From: Ascarosepion bandense
Lineage: Eukaryota > Mollusca > Cephalopoda > Sepiida > Sepiidae
Direction: 5' to 3'
DNA: 64,000 nucleotides
Assembly: GCA_037127315.1 (NCBI GenBank)
Contig: JBBBDQ010001454.1
Coordinates: 2,896,001-2,960,000, forward strand
Part shown: positions 41,963 to 53,153 of the stretch, piece by piece
Layout of the letters: every line of letters starts with the position of its first letter
Position numbering within the stretch: the stretch's first letter is position 1
Program-made: the position numbers and the translations under genes
The notes under the pieces: generated by a model
The model's database searches: none
What the model was told of the DNA's origin: nothing
Seen by the model: the letters and a program-made list of their open reading frames with translations, nothing else

Positions 41963-42229
41963 GATTTTAAATGATTTTAAGACATATCAGATTACATGGG
42001 GGCTTTCCCTATGTGGATTGGGGTCGCAGGTTTGAATCCTGCCGAATGACACACAATTTCGTAATAAAAATTTATCATAAATAATCAGGCCGGTAGATAT
42101 AAATATATAATACTGTTTAATTAAAAACAGAATATCTACTTAAATACTAGTATTAATCAAAAATAATGTTCAAACAAATCATTTCAAAGTGTCAGTTATT
42201 TATAACCAAGTTTCGTTAATCTTCGTTAA

Positions 42230-42234
<5 letters not shown>
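41963..42234 (+). repeat. 272-bp direct repeat, copy B (family 3)
   Basis: Same length and content as copy A. Differences seen: T for C in GCTTTCCC, A for G in CCGGTAG, C for T in AATCTTCG. Confidence 0.9.
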
Positions 42235-42285
<51 letters not shown>

Positions 42286-42294
42286 TTAACGAAG

Positions 42295-42342
<48 letters not shown>

Positions 42343-42343
42343 G

Positions 42344-42406
<63 letters not shown>
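42235..42406. repeat. (TA)n, (TA)n(GA)n(GATA)n microsatellites
   Basis: Two AT tracts separated by TTAAATTAACGAAGATTAAT (42281-42300), the family-3 end, then GA and about 17 GATA units. Confidence 0.95.
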
Positions 42407-42407
<1 letters not shown>

Positions 42408-42489
42408 CATACTGAATTTGAGTTTTAAATATTTTTTGTACGATGCGCAGTCAATGAAATTAATATTCACTATTGAAATACGTGTATTA

Positions 42490-42728
42490 TGGAAGAAGGA
42501 GATTATGTTCAGCAAATAAGTGCTTTTATGTTATTTTGCCTTATCTATGTATAGTTGTGTGTATCTTGTGATAATTTGAATACGAATTTTTCAAAAGAAG
42601 AATTATGATAATTAATGGGCTAGTAGCACCTGTTAATGTCTCAGCTATGTGCAAATAGTTAACCTCCAAATTTGAGTCAAAACATTATGAAAGTAGAAAA
42701 ATAGATTTTTACAGTAAAAATACCAACA
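42490..42728. repeat. 235-bp direct repeat, copy A
   Basis: GGAGATTATGTTCAGCAAA, TGTATCTTGTGATAATTTGA, AAAGAAGAATTATGATAATT, AATGGGCTAGTAGCACC, then AAGTAGAAAAATAGATTTTT. It matches 43373-43610 with scattered differences. Unknown family. Confidence 0.8.
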
Positions 42729-43372
42729 ACACATTTTCGGAATGCATTTAACACACGACAAAATCCCTTTTTCCAAAAATACAACAGTAACACCAAGTTT
42801 TAGGTAGTGAATTCACTCAAACCAGTTGAACACTGCTTTGTTCCATTGGTAATAGGCAATGTTCAAATGCACTTATTAAGTTCTCAATGTACGAATAATA
42901 TTTTTGACAATAAACGGAAACTGTAACTTTTGTAACATTTTAACATTATCAATTTTAGCTATCAGACTAGTTCGTGCGAAACCTATAATTTGGTAAATTA
43001 TTGGTTCCACACGTAGTCTTAATTGTCTTAGAGATAGGTGTAATTTATGCTTAGAAGAAAAAGTAAGAATTATAAAATACAATAATCAAAGCCAATTATT
43101 GAATCAGAGGAATAACTTAGTGTCTAAATTCAAATACCCATAATATAGGTTATTAGATAATATATTTTTATATTCACTCCCATCTAATTCTTTTAATGCC
43201 GAAAGTATAATTAATCCTGTTTCTTCACCCTCTTAAACTCTAATCACCTACTGTTTATATTTTTAAACCACCCTCTCTATGACCCCATCACTCTTTTCAT
43301 TACTTCTGTTTTCTATATTTCAATGTTATTCTTAACACTACCTTTTTCATACAACCCCAAATATACGTCATG
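42729..43372. other. No recognised feature
   Basis: AT-rich unique-looking DNA between the two direct repeats. Confidence 0.5.
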
Positions 43373-43610
43373 AGAAGGAGATTATGTTCAGCAAAATAAG
43401 TGCTTTTATGTCTTTATTTTTCTTTATCTGTGTATAGCTGTGTGTATCTTGTAATAATTCGAATAGGAATTATTCAAAAGAAGAATTATGATAATTAATG
43501 GGCTGGTAGCACCAGGTAGGGTCCCAGCTATGTAGAAATAGTTAACCCCAAATTGGAGTCAAATTATTATGAAAGTAGAAAAATAGATTTTTATTGTAAA
43601 AATATCAGCA
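43373..43610. repeat. 235-bp direct repeat, copy B
   Basis: Partner of 42490-42728, with small insertions (an extra TTTATTTT-like block near 43415). By eye 85 to 90 percent identical. Confidence 0.8.
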
Positions 43611-43660
43611 TAGAGCCTAATATGGCGAAAGTGCAACATTTCATCCTCCGTCTTTAAGGC

Positions 43661-43662
<2 letters not shown>

Positions 43663-43746
<84 letters not shown>
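43663..43746. repeat. (TA)n(TG)n microsatellite
   Basis: About 25 TA units followed by about 17 TG units. Confidence 0.95.
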
Positions 43747-43747
<1 letters not shown>

Positions 43748-44380
43748 CCTCATATGGGTAATAGTTTATTTCAACAGTTTGAGATGTCGGCCATCTGTCT
43801 TGTCAACTCCGATTCAGACTGAGTTCAATGTCGGAAGTACAATTTCATTAGATGAAGGCACAAGACAGGGAAAGAGGGGTTTTATTTTTATATAACTTCC
43901 CCCTTTCACCCTCTCCTGACCCTTGTCTCGTTCCTTTCGTCTGATTATCATAGAGAATAAACCGAAAATTTTGACAAAAAAGATAGCTAAGCGCTTAAAT
44001 ATAGTTATCTCAACTGCCTTTCGAATGGTAGATATATAAATGTGCAAAATGGATTCTGTCGAGAAAAACTTCCTGGCTCTACATACTGAATCAGCCTTCC
44101 TAGCAGTAGATGCAGCTATGGATCCAATGTAGTCATTCTATTGGAGGGCATTCGGGTTTTATTTTTATATAACTTTTCTCACTCCCTGCCTCTCCTGACT
44201 CTTGTTTTGTTCCTTCCGTCTGATTAAATTATACACCTTTCCTTGACTCCTATCTTGTGCCTTCAATCTAATAAAATTGTACTTCCGATATTGAACTCAG
44301 TCCGAATCGGAATTGACATAGCTAACGACTGACATCTCACACTCTTGAAATAGACTATTACCCATATGAGGTGATTCAAA
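43747..44380. repeat. Inverted and direct repeat complex around a LINE fragment
   Basis: CCTCATATGGGTAATAGTTT, then TCAACTCCGATTCAGACTGA and AGTACAATTTCATTAGAT (43748-43857), is inverted at 44268-44375. ATTTTTATATAACTT and CTCTCCTGACCCTTGTCTCG, TTCCTTTCGTCTGATTA (43883-43948) recur in direct orientation at 44160-44226. The structure resembles a composite of two overlapping units. Confidence 0.75.
44020..44150 (-). pseudogene. Jockey-like retrotransposon fragment
   Basis: Minus strand: GSIAASTARKADSVCRARKF, then FSTESILHIYISTIR. It aligns with ESIAKSTAKKVWSLCRSRMF, FPPESILHIYKSTI of the 7110 element. Only about 40 residues remain, inside the inverted/direct repeat complex. Confidence 0.8.
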
Positions 44381-44859
44381 TGTTTGTTTTATATATATAT
44401 ATATATATATATACAAACAGGTTTGATTAAATACAACAGAGAAAGTCATTATTGTATTTTTTTCAAATATAGTGTTGTCGAAAGCATTAAAACTCCGTAT
44501 TTCATGTTGTTATAAATATACCAGGCTGTATCCAACGGAATCTTGTCTACTACACAGATACAACATGGTTCTTGAAAATGAGCCGGCTCTAATGAAATAT
44601 GAACTTGGGAAAATTTAACCAGAATTTCAATCCCGATATTCAACGTATTTGAAAGTTTGAAAATTACAACAAAAAGTTGAACAGACATCCTTGTTTTTAT
44701 TAATACTTTCTGCCTATATATAGGTTACACACACACACACACACACATTCTCTGACGGAACAGAATATGCTCGATCGTATTTCTGTGGTGATTTTTTGCT
44801 GTCACGCTACAGAAAGTCACTGGTGATTGAAAACAAATCGTTTAAGACAAAGTTCAACA
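44381..44859. other. No recognised feature
   Basis: Short (TA)n and (AC)n tracts (44390-44413, 44729-44748) within AT-rich DNA. Confidence 0.5.
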
Positions 44860-45550
44860 CAAAAGTAGTTGGAAAGAGACTTAGGAATGCACAGAAACTC
44901 ACGGCTTATTACATCCAGTGAAGATGTGGCTATCCGTTTGGTGGGACTGCAGAGGGATAATTCACTTCGAGTTTCATCTAGCCGGGGAAACAATAAATGC
45001 AAAGAAATTCACTAATATCAATGTGACTATTCAAGCAAAACGGCCAATTCGTGTCATTTTCTACCAGAACAGCACAAGATCGCGTGTTGCAAAAAAGACT
45101 TTGAGGAAGCTTAATCAGTTTAAATAGGGAAGCCTCCAGCATCTAACGTATTCTTCTGACTCTGCTCCTTTGAATTTTTATTTGTTCCTATCTCTAAGAA
45201 GAATGTCGTCGATTTGTGTCAGTTCCTACTACGACAATGCAAGTCCGCATGTTGCAAGAAAATGACTTTAAAAACGATTAAAGTTTTGAAATAGGAAACC
45301 CTATAGCACCGAGAATATTCTTCTGACTTTGCTCCTTTTAGTTTTTATTTGTTCCGGTCTCCACAGAACAGTTTAAATGACTAAAAATAAACAGTTCAGT
45401 TAGTCGATCACAATCTCACAACATGCTTCCAATTAGAAGTTTCTACAAAAATGGCATCAACAAGCTTGTAGATCAATGGGAGACATTTATTAAAACAATG
45501 GAGACTATGTACTCCACTAATATTTTTTGTTTTGCTTTTTTGCAGGTAAA
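44860..45550 (+). pseudogene. Mariner transposase with duplicated catalytic segment
   Basis: Plus strand: LHPVKMWLSVWWDCRGIIHF, then GETINAKKF (44914-45010). Next is a D2 region VIFYQNSTRSRVAKKTLRKL (Asp to Asn), then a D3 region YSSDSAPLNFYLFLSLR (about 45151-45200). A second D2-D3 set follows: YYDNASPHVARK (45228-45264) and YSSDFAPFSFYLFRSPQNSL (about 45320-45380). The C-terminal block is FYKNGINKLVDQWETF (about 45440-45490). The D2-D3 unit is therefore present twice in tandem. Frameshifts and stops separate the pieces. No N-terminal HTH is seen. Confidence 0.8.
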
Positions 45551-45627
45551 CTTTATTTTTAATTTTCTAATTAGGTATGAACTTTTGAGATGATCTTATA
45601 CATTTGAAGTAGGCACAGTTGAGCAAT

Positions 45628-45800
45628 AAATTGAGAGCTCGTATTGAGGCAATCGGAGAGCCGAGTTCAAATTCCAATTGAGTTTACTAAATTCACTTAC
45701 GCGCCAATAATCTTTGGTAGTGTTATGAATCCATCTCTTCTCTCCCCAGCTATGGATAAATAGCGGAACAGGCTGGACTTTATAACTTTGGATGGAGAAG
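45628..45800 (+). mobile_element. tRNA-derived SINE, family 1, 3'-truncated
   Basis: AGAGCCGAGTTCAAATTCCA (B box), ACTTACGCGCCAATAATCTT, CCCAGCTATGGATAAATAGC and GGAACAGGCTGGACTTTATA. The tail blocks after GGCAACC are missing. Confidence 0.8.
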
Positions 45801-46284
45801 GAAACCTCTGAATTTAAAGCTTTCTATCACTAACGAAGCACATATTATGCAGCTAAAAGGCAAGATCGTTCGCATTGATTCGATGATCCTGACTACAGTC
45901 GACTCCATGATGAAAAGTTTCCAATTATATCTTATTCACAATACTTACCCTTTAATTACTGCAGTAAAAACTATAGATGCGTCCATAGATTTGCTGAAAA
46001 GCAAACAGAATAAAAGTTATATCCGAGCAAAAACAAATAACTAATCTCGTATTATTAAAACCCGACTATTGATTACTATTCACTAATGTTTTAAAAATAC
46101 CTTTCTAGTTCAAAATTATTTTATTGCGACGTTTCATTTGATTACTCCCTCATCCTCTTATGGATCTGAGTTATTCGTTGAAGAATCCTGACATATTTAT
46201 TCATTTATGGCATCACCTATGCTATAGTGTTCATTGTTCATTATTATTTTATAAATAAAAAACGTAAGAAGAAAAGAGAGTAAA
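45801..46284. other. No recognised feature
   Basis: The open frame 45847-46044 has no domain I recognise; it includes Ser/Ile/Thr-rich text. Confidence 0.5.
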
Positions 46285-46520
46285 CACCTATTGTAAGACG
46301 ACGCAATTCGTGGTTGTCAGCAAAAAAAAAAAAAGAAGAGCCCAAGATGCAAACTACGAATTTGATATCGTTAAAATCAAGCAATTACGAATATTTAAAT
46401 GTCTAGGATGGGTTTTAATAGAAAACGGTGCATTTGACGCTGGAATCCAAAAGCGCATTAGAAATCCGATTAGAATTGGATAGGAAATAGCAAATTGATC
46501 TATGACTTCGGTAATTTTTT
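46285..46520 (+). pseudogene. RTE-type retrotransposon, RT connection fragment
   Basis: Plus strand with a shift at the A-run (46322-46334): TQFVVVSKKKKKSPRCKLRI, then DIVKIKQLRIFKCLGWVLIE, NGAFDAGIQKRIRN. It aligns with ACMVVSKRMSPTCEL and FKYLG of the copy at 1305. FKCLG (46400-46414) stands in for FKYLG. Confidence 0.7.
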
Positions 46521-48424
46521 CACATTTTGAAAATCGGTATGCTGTTCGGAGCCGATCACCTGACTAAATTTCACTACTTAACCACGTATTTTGACCTTTC
46601 AAATCAGTCCGAGATGGAAGCGGTAATCTGACGGACCTCGTCACAATGTAAGAAAAAAATTTCAAGAAGCCTTCCCGGTCATACCTCGTCGACATACATT
46701 CATTCTTTCTCCTTCCAATTTTCCTTTCTTTGTCTTCACCCACACACCGTCAAAGAAAACAACAAGACACTTCAACTGACTTCGATAAGTACAATCTCCT
46801 TTATTGCTTGACTTTCTTTTTCACTCTCTTACCTGCCATAAAAAGGAAAAGAACACAGACTTTTTAGTAACTTTTTCAATCTTTCTACATTTACATATTA
46901 TGCTACTATCAACGATGAGCACTGAATTTCTGTGGAACATTTAACTACTTACATTTCTCTTTGAACAATTAACTACATATATTTTCTCTTTGAACATTTT
47001 TTTCTTACACATTTATGTTATTCTGTTCCGTAAATAAATTTCCCTTTTTTTCAAATTCGTTATTTCTGTTTAGATACTAAAAATGTTACTTTAATGTACA
47101 AATAAAACACTTTTACTCTTCCAACCATTCATTCAACCTTCTGATATTTTAAGTTGTGGTGATTTAATAATTTAACAAACAACACCGAGGCCCCTACACA
47201 CATTTCCATTCATGAAAAATACTTTACTTGCTTATTTGTTTCTCTAGATTTTTGTATTTTTTTCTTTTACTTTCATTATCCTTTTTCTATGTTCAAAGAA
47301 AGTAAGCATAATATTTTTATTAAGTTCATTTTTTTACATCGAAAATGTCAGTGAAATATGTTTCAAGGAAGTAATATCTTATAGTAAATATCTAATATCT
47401 AATATCTAATAAGTAATATCTAATATCTTGAATTCCTGTCCGAAGTGATTTACTAGTCCTGTTACTTCAGTGTAACTGCCCTGGATGTAATCATTCTTTT
47501 TAAAACTTCTTTCGAAACAAACACACGTATATGCAAATGAATAAACAATCTAATTCTTGATTAAAACTGAGGTGCTGATTGGACTATTAATGTCTTATTT
47601 GTAAGCAAAACATTGTTCATAAATCTTTTGAAATTATAGTATTTATGAGTCTCTTAAACTTCCGAATGAACCATTACCCTCTAAATATTCTGAATTGCAA
47701 ATTACAATTTTTACCGCTTAACAAACAGAAAACATTGATTTCTAAATATATTTTCTCGGTTAATAAAGTTGAAATTAAAAGCAGACAATGTAACCGAGCC
47801 GCTATCAAATATAGAGCTAAAGACAGTATTTAATTTAAAGTATTTTTCATGTTCAGTTTTTATCTTTGCACAAAATTCTTATCTTGCTTAGTTATTCCTA
47901 TTTAGCAAAATATAGTTAATTCTTCAGTATATCAACAATGTAGACGTTTTTATCTCTTTAATCCTATTTAAAAATAATTCAGATTCATAAAAATGAACTT
48001 CAAGTGATAATCTGAAAATTGTTGGCTTACATTCTGTTCTTGTAAAAAAGTCTTGCGCTTTATTCTAACGTATACAGAGATAATTTAATTAATTTAATCA
48101 AAATATTATCAAGATCTAATAAAACCTCGTTCTGATTTTTCGACATCGATTTTGTAAAAAATTATACAATTATAGAATATCGATTGAATAAGCCGTTTAT
48201 ATCGAAGCTAGAATCGATAAATGACGATACTCCTTCTAAACTGTCTTGATATTTCGATTATAGCACAGTCCCTCGTTGACTTGACTAAATTAGAATCTTT
48301 ATTCTGCCAGGTTAGATATTTTTCTCTACCTGGGGAACGAATCAACCGACAGACACGTGAAGCGCAATGTAAAAATAATTATTTCTAATAATATTTAATT
48401 CAAAAGCGTTGCTAGAAATATCCA
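46521..48424. other. No recognised feature
   Basis: About 1.9 kb, the longest stretch free of recognisable elements and microsatellites. Tandem TAATATCTAATATCTAATAA lies at 47380-47430. The frame 47645-47833 (62 codons) has no domain. Confidence 0.5.
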
Positions 48425-48500
48425 ACCTCAGCTTTTGGTTAAATATCGTGACAGACTGGGTTATATAGCCTTAAGTAACAGTCACCCTAGAAGAACAACC
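48425..48500 (+). mobile_element. tRNA-derived SINE, family 1, small fragment
   Basis: CCTCAGCTTTTGGTTAAATA, CGTGACAGACTGGGTTATAT, AGCCTTAAGTAACAGTCACC. Only the central blocks are left. Confidence 0.65.
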
Positions 48501-48559
48501 CTGAATTTTTAAAAATCTATGGAAACTGAAACAGAATCACTATCTTTCCCAAAAATGTA

Positions 48560-48790
48560 TAACAATATATAATAAAACGGAAAGGAATGACATTAAAAAG
48601 CGTATATGGCATAAATTTATTTACACTATTTACATTCAAAACTGTTGCCATCATCTTTGCTGTTGTTATCACAACGTTTTGATCGTTGTGCTCTCCGGTT
48701 TTCATCAAGTTTATACCGATCTGGATGACCTACAAGTAATTCTAAACAGAACCCTTTATTAAATTTTCGGGGATAGACAGTTCTCGTTCC
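48560..48790 (-). repeat. Dispersed repeat family D fragment
   Basis: Minus strand: AATAAAGGGTTCTGTTTAGA, ACTTGATGAAAACCGGAGAG, CACAACGATCAAAACGTTGT, then ACAACAGCAAAGATGATGGC. This is the order of family D 3' parts. Confidence 0.6.
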
Positions 48791-49662
48791 ACTATCCATA
48801 TCTAAGGATATCTCGTCTTGTTTCTATTTTTAGTACTTCTCAGTTGCTACTCGCCCGTTTCCACTGAGTCCACACACTGCCTCGCCCAGGGACTGAATTC
48901 ACAATTACTATGTCACCAAATTCGTGAATTTTACGAACCTATTATTCAATAAATTACTACATAAGTTTTACTTTTAAACACGTGGTTACAGCACTAACTA
49001 GTAAACGTTATTAGGTTTATCATTTATCTTGAGTATTGTTCATCTTGTTTACCGGTTGTCTAATCTGCGTCAACTTGTGAGTGAATCATTTCACAATTTG
49101 ATAAATGTATATCCACCTCAGCAACAAGAATCCTTCCTATTAAACTTAAAAAGAAGTGTCATAAAATTAACTGATGTCTGCTGTTCAACTATGATTCGCT
49201 AAGTCATTTTTGAAAATTGTTCAATACAATGTATCGTGTTAGTTTCTGTATCAAGTGGAGATACAAATAAGTGACAAGAAGGCAACAAGTTTTTTTTACT
49301 TTACTCTTTGCTTCGTCATCCATAGGGTCCAGGGTTTCTTCTTTGCTGCCATTGCAAAAGAATGTTTATAACGAGAATGCCTCCACAACTTATGAGACTA
49401 CATGCTTATTTTCCAGTTACAGGCTGGTCTTGAAATACCATAACAATAGAATAAAATTGGATCATCAGCTACACAAAATATTTAAGAGAAAAACTGCTTT
49501 TCCACATGTAATCAGTTTCAATAATCAAAACAGAGTGCTTGAAACTTTTGCAGAAAGTAAATATAAGCAGTACTGAAAATTTCATAAGGTTTTTCTAATC
49601 TAGCAATCATAGGACAATATATTTTTCTGACTAAAAATATCTATCTATCTATCTATATATCT
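48791..49662 (+). other. Unassigned; 101-codon open frame at 49271-49576
   Basis: The frame starts MTRRQQVFFTLLFASSSIGS, a basic then hydrophobic start like a secretory signal. It continues without Cys pairs, repeats or a domain I recognise, to a stop at 49576. Nothing upstream looks like a promoter I can vouch for. It may be chance, an exon piece, or an unrecognised transposon frame. Confidence 0.25.
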
Positions 49663-49681
49663 ATATCTATATATATATATA

Positions 49682-49711
<30 letters not shown>
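49663..49711. repeat. (AT)n(GT)n(AT)n microsatellite
   Basis: Short AT, GT, AT runs after CTAT units. Confidence 0.9.
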
Positions 49712-49713
<2 letters not shown>

Positions 49714-49907
49714 ATCCTTGTTGGCTATCGGGTTGTGTCATTTTAAAAAGGAACACAACATTAGCACATTACGAAGAAATCTCGCTTAATGACAACAATA
49801 AACAAATAAAAAATACTGCATATTAAAACTAAAATTCAAAAATATAAGATCCTCTCAAATAAATACGAGAAAAACTCAAATAAAATTCCTCGAATGTTAC
49901 TTGTCTT

Positions 49908-49911
49908 GCGC

Positions 49912-49978
<67 letters not shown>
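49908..49978. repeat. (GC)n(GT)n alternating purine-pyrimidine tract
   Basis: About nine GC units, then about 26 GT units. Alternating purine-pyrimidine DNA of this length can adopt the Z form. Confidence 0.95.
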
Positions 49979-49979
<1 letters not shown>

Positions 49980-51139
49980 TCGAAAAGAAATTAAAAGTCT
50001 TAATTGCCGACCTTTAGAGACGCTGGACATTTCTGAGTTCAGATTTTATTATTTACCCAACAATCAAGGTGAAGAAAGTGACATATATTCAGCTATAACC
50101 ACCAATGTTGTTGCCATTCCGACTTATTTTATAAACCTAATCATATCTCCCAGACCAGACCAAGGTTAAAAACACTTAACCTTCAGCTTCCCTGCCTTTG
50201 ATAGTCACGTTCTTTAGTTAAATATCTCTCTATTTTCTCGGTCAAGTTCCCGCCTGTTGTGATGTTTTCGCCAAGACATACAGAGACAGACAATCTTATC
50301 ATGCATTATAAATAAATAGAATGAACTCGACGCGAGTGTCCGGTAGACATTATGCCCCGCTTTGTATACTCGAGGGTATATCAGGCCAAATATGGATCGA
50401 TAATCTGTTTTGGGAGGCAGGAAACTGCGTGCAAGCAGAACACGGCAAAATCCAGCGACTCTAAATAAAGCCAAAGACGGCAGGTGGGCCTTTCCCTCGT
50501 ACAAATTTAAAAAGAGAAAGCAGCATTATAATGATCGTTTTGATCTACCATTGACAGTTTTATCCATATACAAACTGTTGTCGTAATATCCAGTTATCTC
50601 GTTAATATTATGATTCATTCATGATGAATAATCCTGGGTAACTATGTAGAAAGAGGAAGAAGGTAATACGATTATTGTGACTTGTCTAGTTGTGTATTAA
50701 ATACTGTTATCGCGACTGGCTCAGTCGAGTTAAGTGTTGAATTAAGAGCTGTGTCTTGCCAGACCCCACATCAAAACACAAAATAATCATAAAATGATAA
50801 TTGTGCGAAATCATTTACTTCTTTTTATTTATGTATGCCGAAAGTAACTGTATTTTTAGGGATCATTTTTTTCTTGACGCCAGTACGAAAATTGAATATC
50901 AACAAAGTGTTATTTATTAAGTTACTGCAGTATGAACGTTTCCTTCGATGAGGGCAGATAGAACCATTGACCGTGGTGTATACTATAGTTTTTTTCGGAG
51001 AATGCTGTGTAGGATATCAATACAGTGTCTCATTGATGTAGTAGTACAATAATTATGGGTTAAATGAGGTTTTGGAGCAAATTTAAATAACTTGATATCA
51101 ATATTTTCTACATTACTTATGCATACATATATTTTTAGG
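49979..51139. other. No recognised feature
   Basis: Bases 50215-50510 are more balanced in composition than the surroundings, with a 96-codon minus-strand open frame that has no domain I know. No splice-supported exon can be argued. Confidence 0.45.
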
Positions 51140-51370
51140 TTGTAGTGGTTATTAAGCTTGTTCGCTTGAACCTACTATAGCTGTGTTTGATCCCCACTGG
51201 ATAACCCATACTTTCGACCTTGTGCCACATTTAAGCGGAGCTTAGGAAAAATCAACTTAGGCACCTGGACGTGGTGTAATAGTTAGCAAGCTTGTCTGGC
51301 TAGAACCGACTACAACTGAATAGTTGTGGGTACCCCATACTTGTGCCATATCTAAGGTGCACTAAAAAAC
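51140..51370 (+). mobile_element. tRNA-like SINE family 4, two tandem units
   Basis: Unit 1: GTAGTGGTTATTAAGCTTGT (A-box region), GCTTGAACCTACTATAGCTG, TGTTTGATCCCCACTGG (B box), CTTGTGCCACATTTAAG. Unit 2: GTGTAATAGTTAGCAAGCTT, GAACCGACTACAACTG and CATACTTGTGCCATATCTAA. The two are about 120 bp each and clearly homologous. Confidence 0.6.
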
Positions 51371-52139
51371 ACTTTATGCATATAATTTCAAGTTTCCGGT
51401 ACAATAATAAAATAATTCTTTTTTACTCCATATACCATTATAACGGCACGCACGTAAACACTCGATATAAATATATGCAAGAAACGATGTAAATAGATAA
51501 TATGTTTATTAATTATAAGATGATACGTTTCTCGGGCAATCTATGCTTTATCCAAAATGAGCAGAGAACCTAAAACTGTTGGCACTGTTTCCTAAGACAA
51601 AAACCAATCGATTTACTTAATAATACAAAGCGTGTATTCTTCCAGTCTTGTAGCCATTCCAAATTATTTTACGTCTCGCTACAATCACCTGTTCTTTTGT
51701 CATATATGTTTTCCTGATATCGGTGTACAATAAAGTTGCTTGACCTTTTGGTCATCGTATCTGGTGCAAGAAAATATCTGTATTACTAACAATTTTTTTT
51801 TCTATATTCTTAACACAGTTACCGATTTTTTTATAAAACATAATTTTCTTTGAAGGACATTCTTCTGTGCCTGTAAATGCTTGTAAAGCAGCATTTAACG
51901 AGTCGGTGATTTTAGTTTTGCAACGATACATCACAGAAGACAAAGAGTTAAGCAATTAATTACGGATATCACTGGGTCTTAATAACAGTTTTCATGAATT
52001 TTACTAACGTAACATATAATGTAGATAATAAGACTGATCGAAATTTGCAAGTTAGCGTTTTGTAACTAAGCGTCGAATCAATTTATGCATTATATATGCT
52101 TGTAAATGCACAATTTTCTCTCTCTATTTCTCTCTCTCC

Positions 52140-52141
<2 letters not shown>
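51371..52141. other. No recognised feature
   Basis: AT-rich. No element named. Confidence 0.5.
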
Positions 52142-52180
<39 letters not shown>

Positions 52181-52182
52181 CA
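52142..52182. repeat. (CT)n(AT)n microsatellite
   Basis: CT units then AT units, followed by GAGAG-rich text. Confidence 0.9.
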
Positions 52183-52207
52183 TAGAGAGCGAGAGAAAAA
52201 TTGAGAC

Positions 52208-52374
52208 ATAGTGAAAAGAGAGAAAATCTGTCTTCCTCCATTGAGCGCCCATAGTTTAGAAATAAAATCGACGACTAATGTTAATTCGGTCGAGTTTCAA
52301 TCCTGGCTAGAATTAATCAGATGTCTACCCTTACTGATGAGCTGTGATACAGAGAAACAAGACTGTCTACGGAT

Positions 52375-52378
<4 letters not shown>
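52208..52378 (+). mobile_element. tRNA-derived SINE, family 2
   Basis: TCTGTCTTCCTCCATTGAGC (5' end), CGCCCATAGTTTAGAAATAA (A-box region), TCGGTCGAGTTTCAATCCTG, GCTAGA (B box), TGTCTACCCTTACTGATGAG, GATACAGAGAAACAAGACTG, TCTACGGATGACTATATATA. Its AT end grows into the following microsatellite. Confidence 0.85.

Positions 52379-52432
<54 letters not shown>
52379..52432. repeat. (AT)n microsatellite
   Basis: About 27 AT units between a SINE and the next repeat. Confidence 0.95.
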
Positions 52433-53153
52433 TAGCAGTATAACCCGGCATTGCTCGGGTGTAATGAAAGCTTTAAAACTAATCCATTGTACTGGAGCTC
52501 AGACTCTTTGGACGTTGGCACGAAAGACTAAAAAGCAATAGTTGTTTCCATTTAAAGCGAAGCCGTAGACTGAAAGAAAAATGAATGGATGTAAGTCAAA
52601 TTTTCATTTCCTGGTTTCGATATCAAATAAGTTTTTTTCGTCGTAAACTGAATTTTGAAGGCTAAATAAGTCCTCTGAGTAAATGGTATCATGGCTGAGA
52701 CTAAAAACTACAATTATACCTACTTAGAGACAAACCCGAAGCAAAAACTAAAATAAAAAGGCTGAAAAAAAATACAGACATACAAGCAGATAAACAGACA
52801 CACACACAAACATCTTGCATTTTATATATCTATATCTTATCGATTTTCTACACTATTGTAAGAACTGCAAACTTGAAACTTCTTAATATCGTGTCTTATG
52901 TTTTTGTCTATGAGTGTATCAAATTTGATTAAAATCGGACCACACCTTTTTAACCTGATTTTTTCGATTATCGATTTTCGATATTTATCGGGAGTACCTC
53001 GACACAAAACCTAGCTAATAACTCGCAGACGCTTATAGTACAACTGTGTAAATTTTCAAGAAAATCAGATCAGCCATCTCGGAGTCTATAGGTAACGGAC
53101 ACGCACACACACAGGCACACACCCACACACTGACAAAGTTCCATTTATAAATA

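Noticed and set aside
50214..50504. Host exon on the minus strand (96 codons)
   Set aside because: Composition is more balanced than the surroundings, but there is no recognisable domain, no clear splice context and no homologue I can name.
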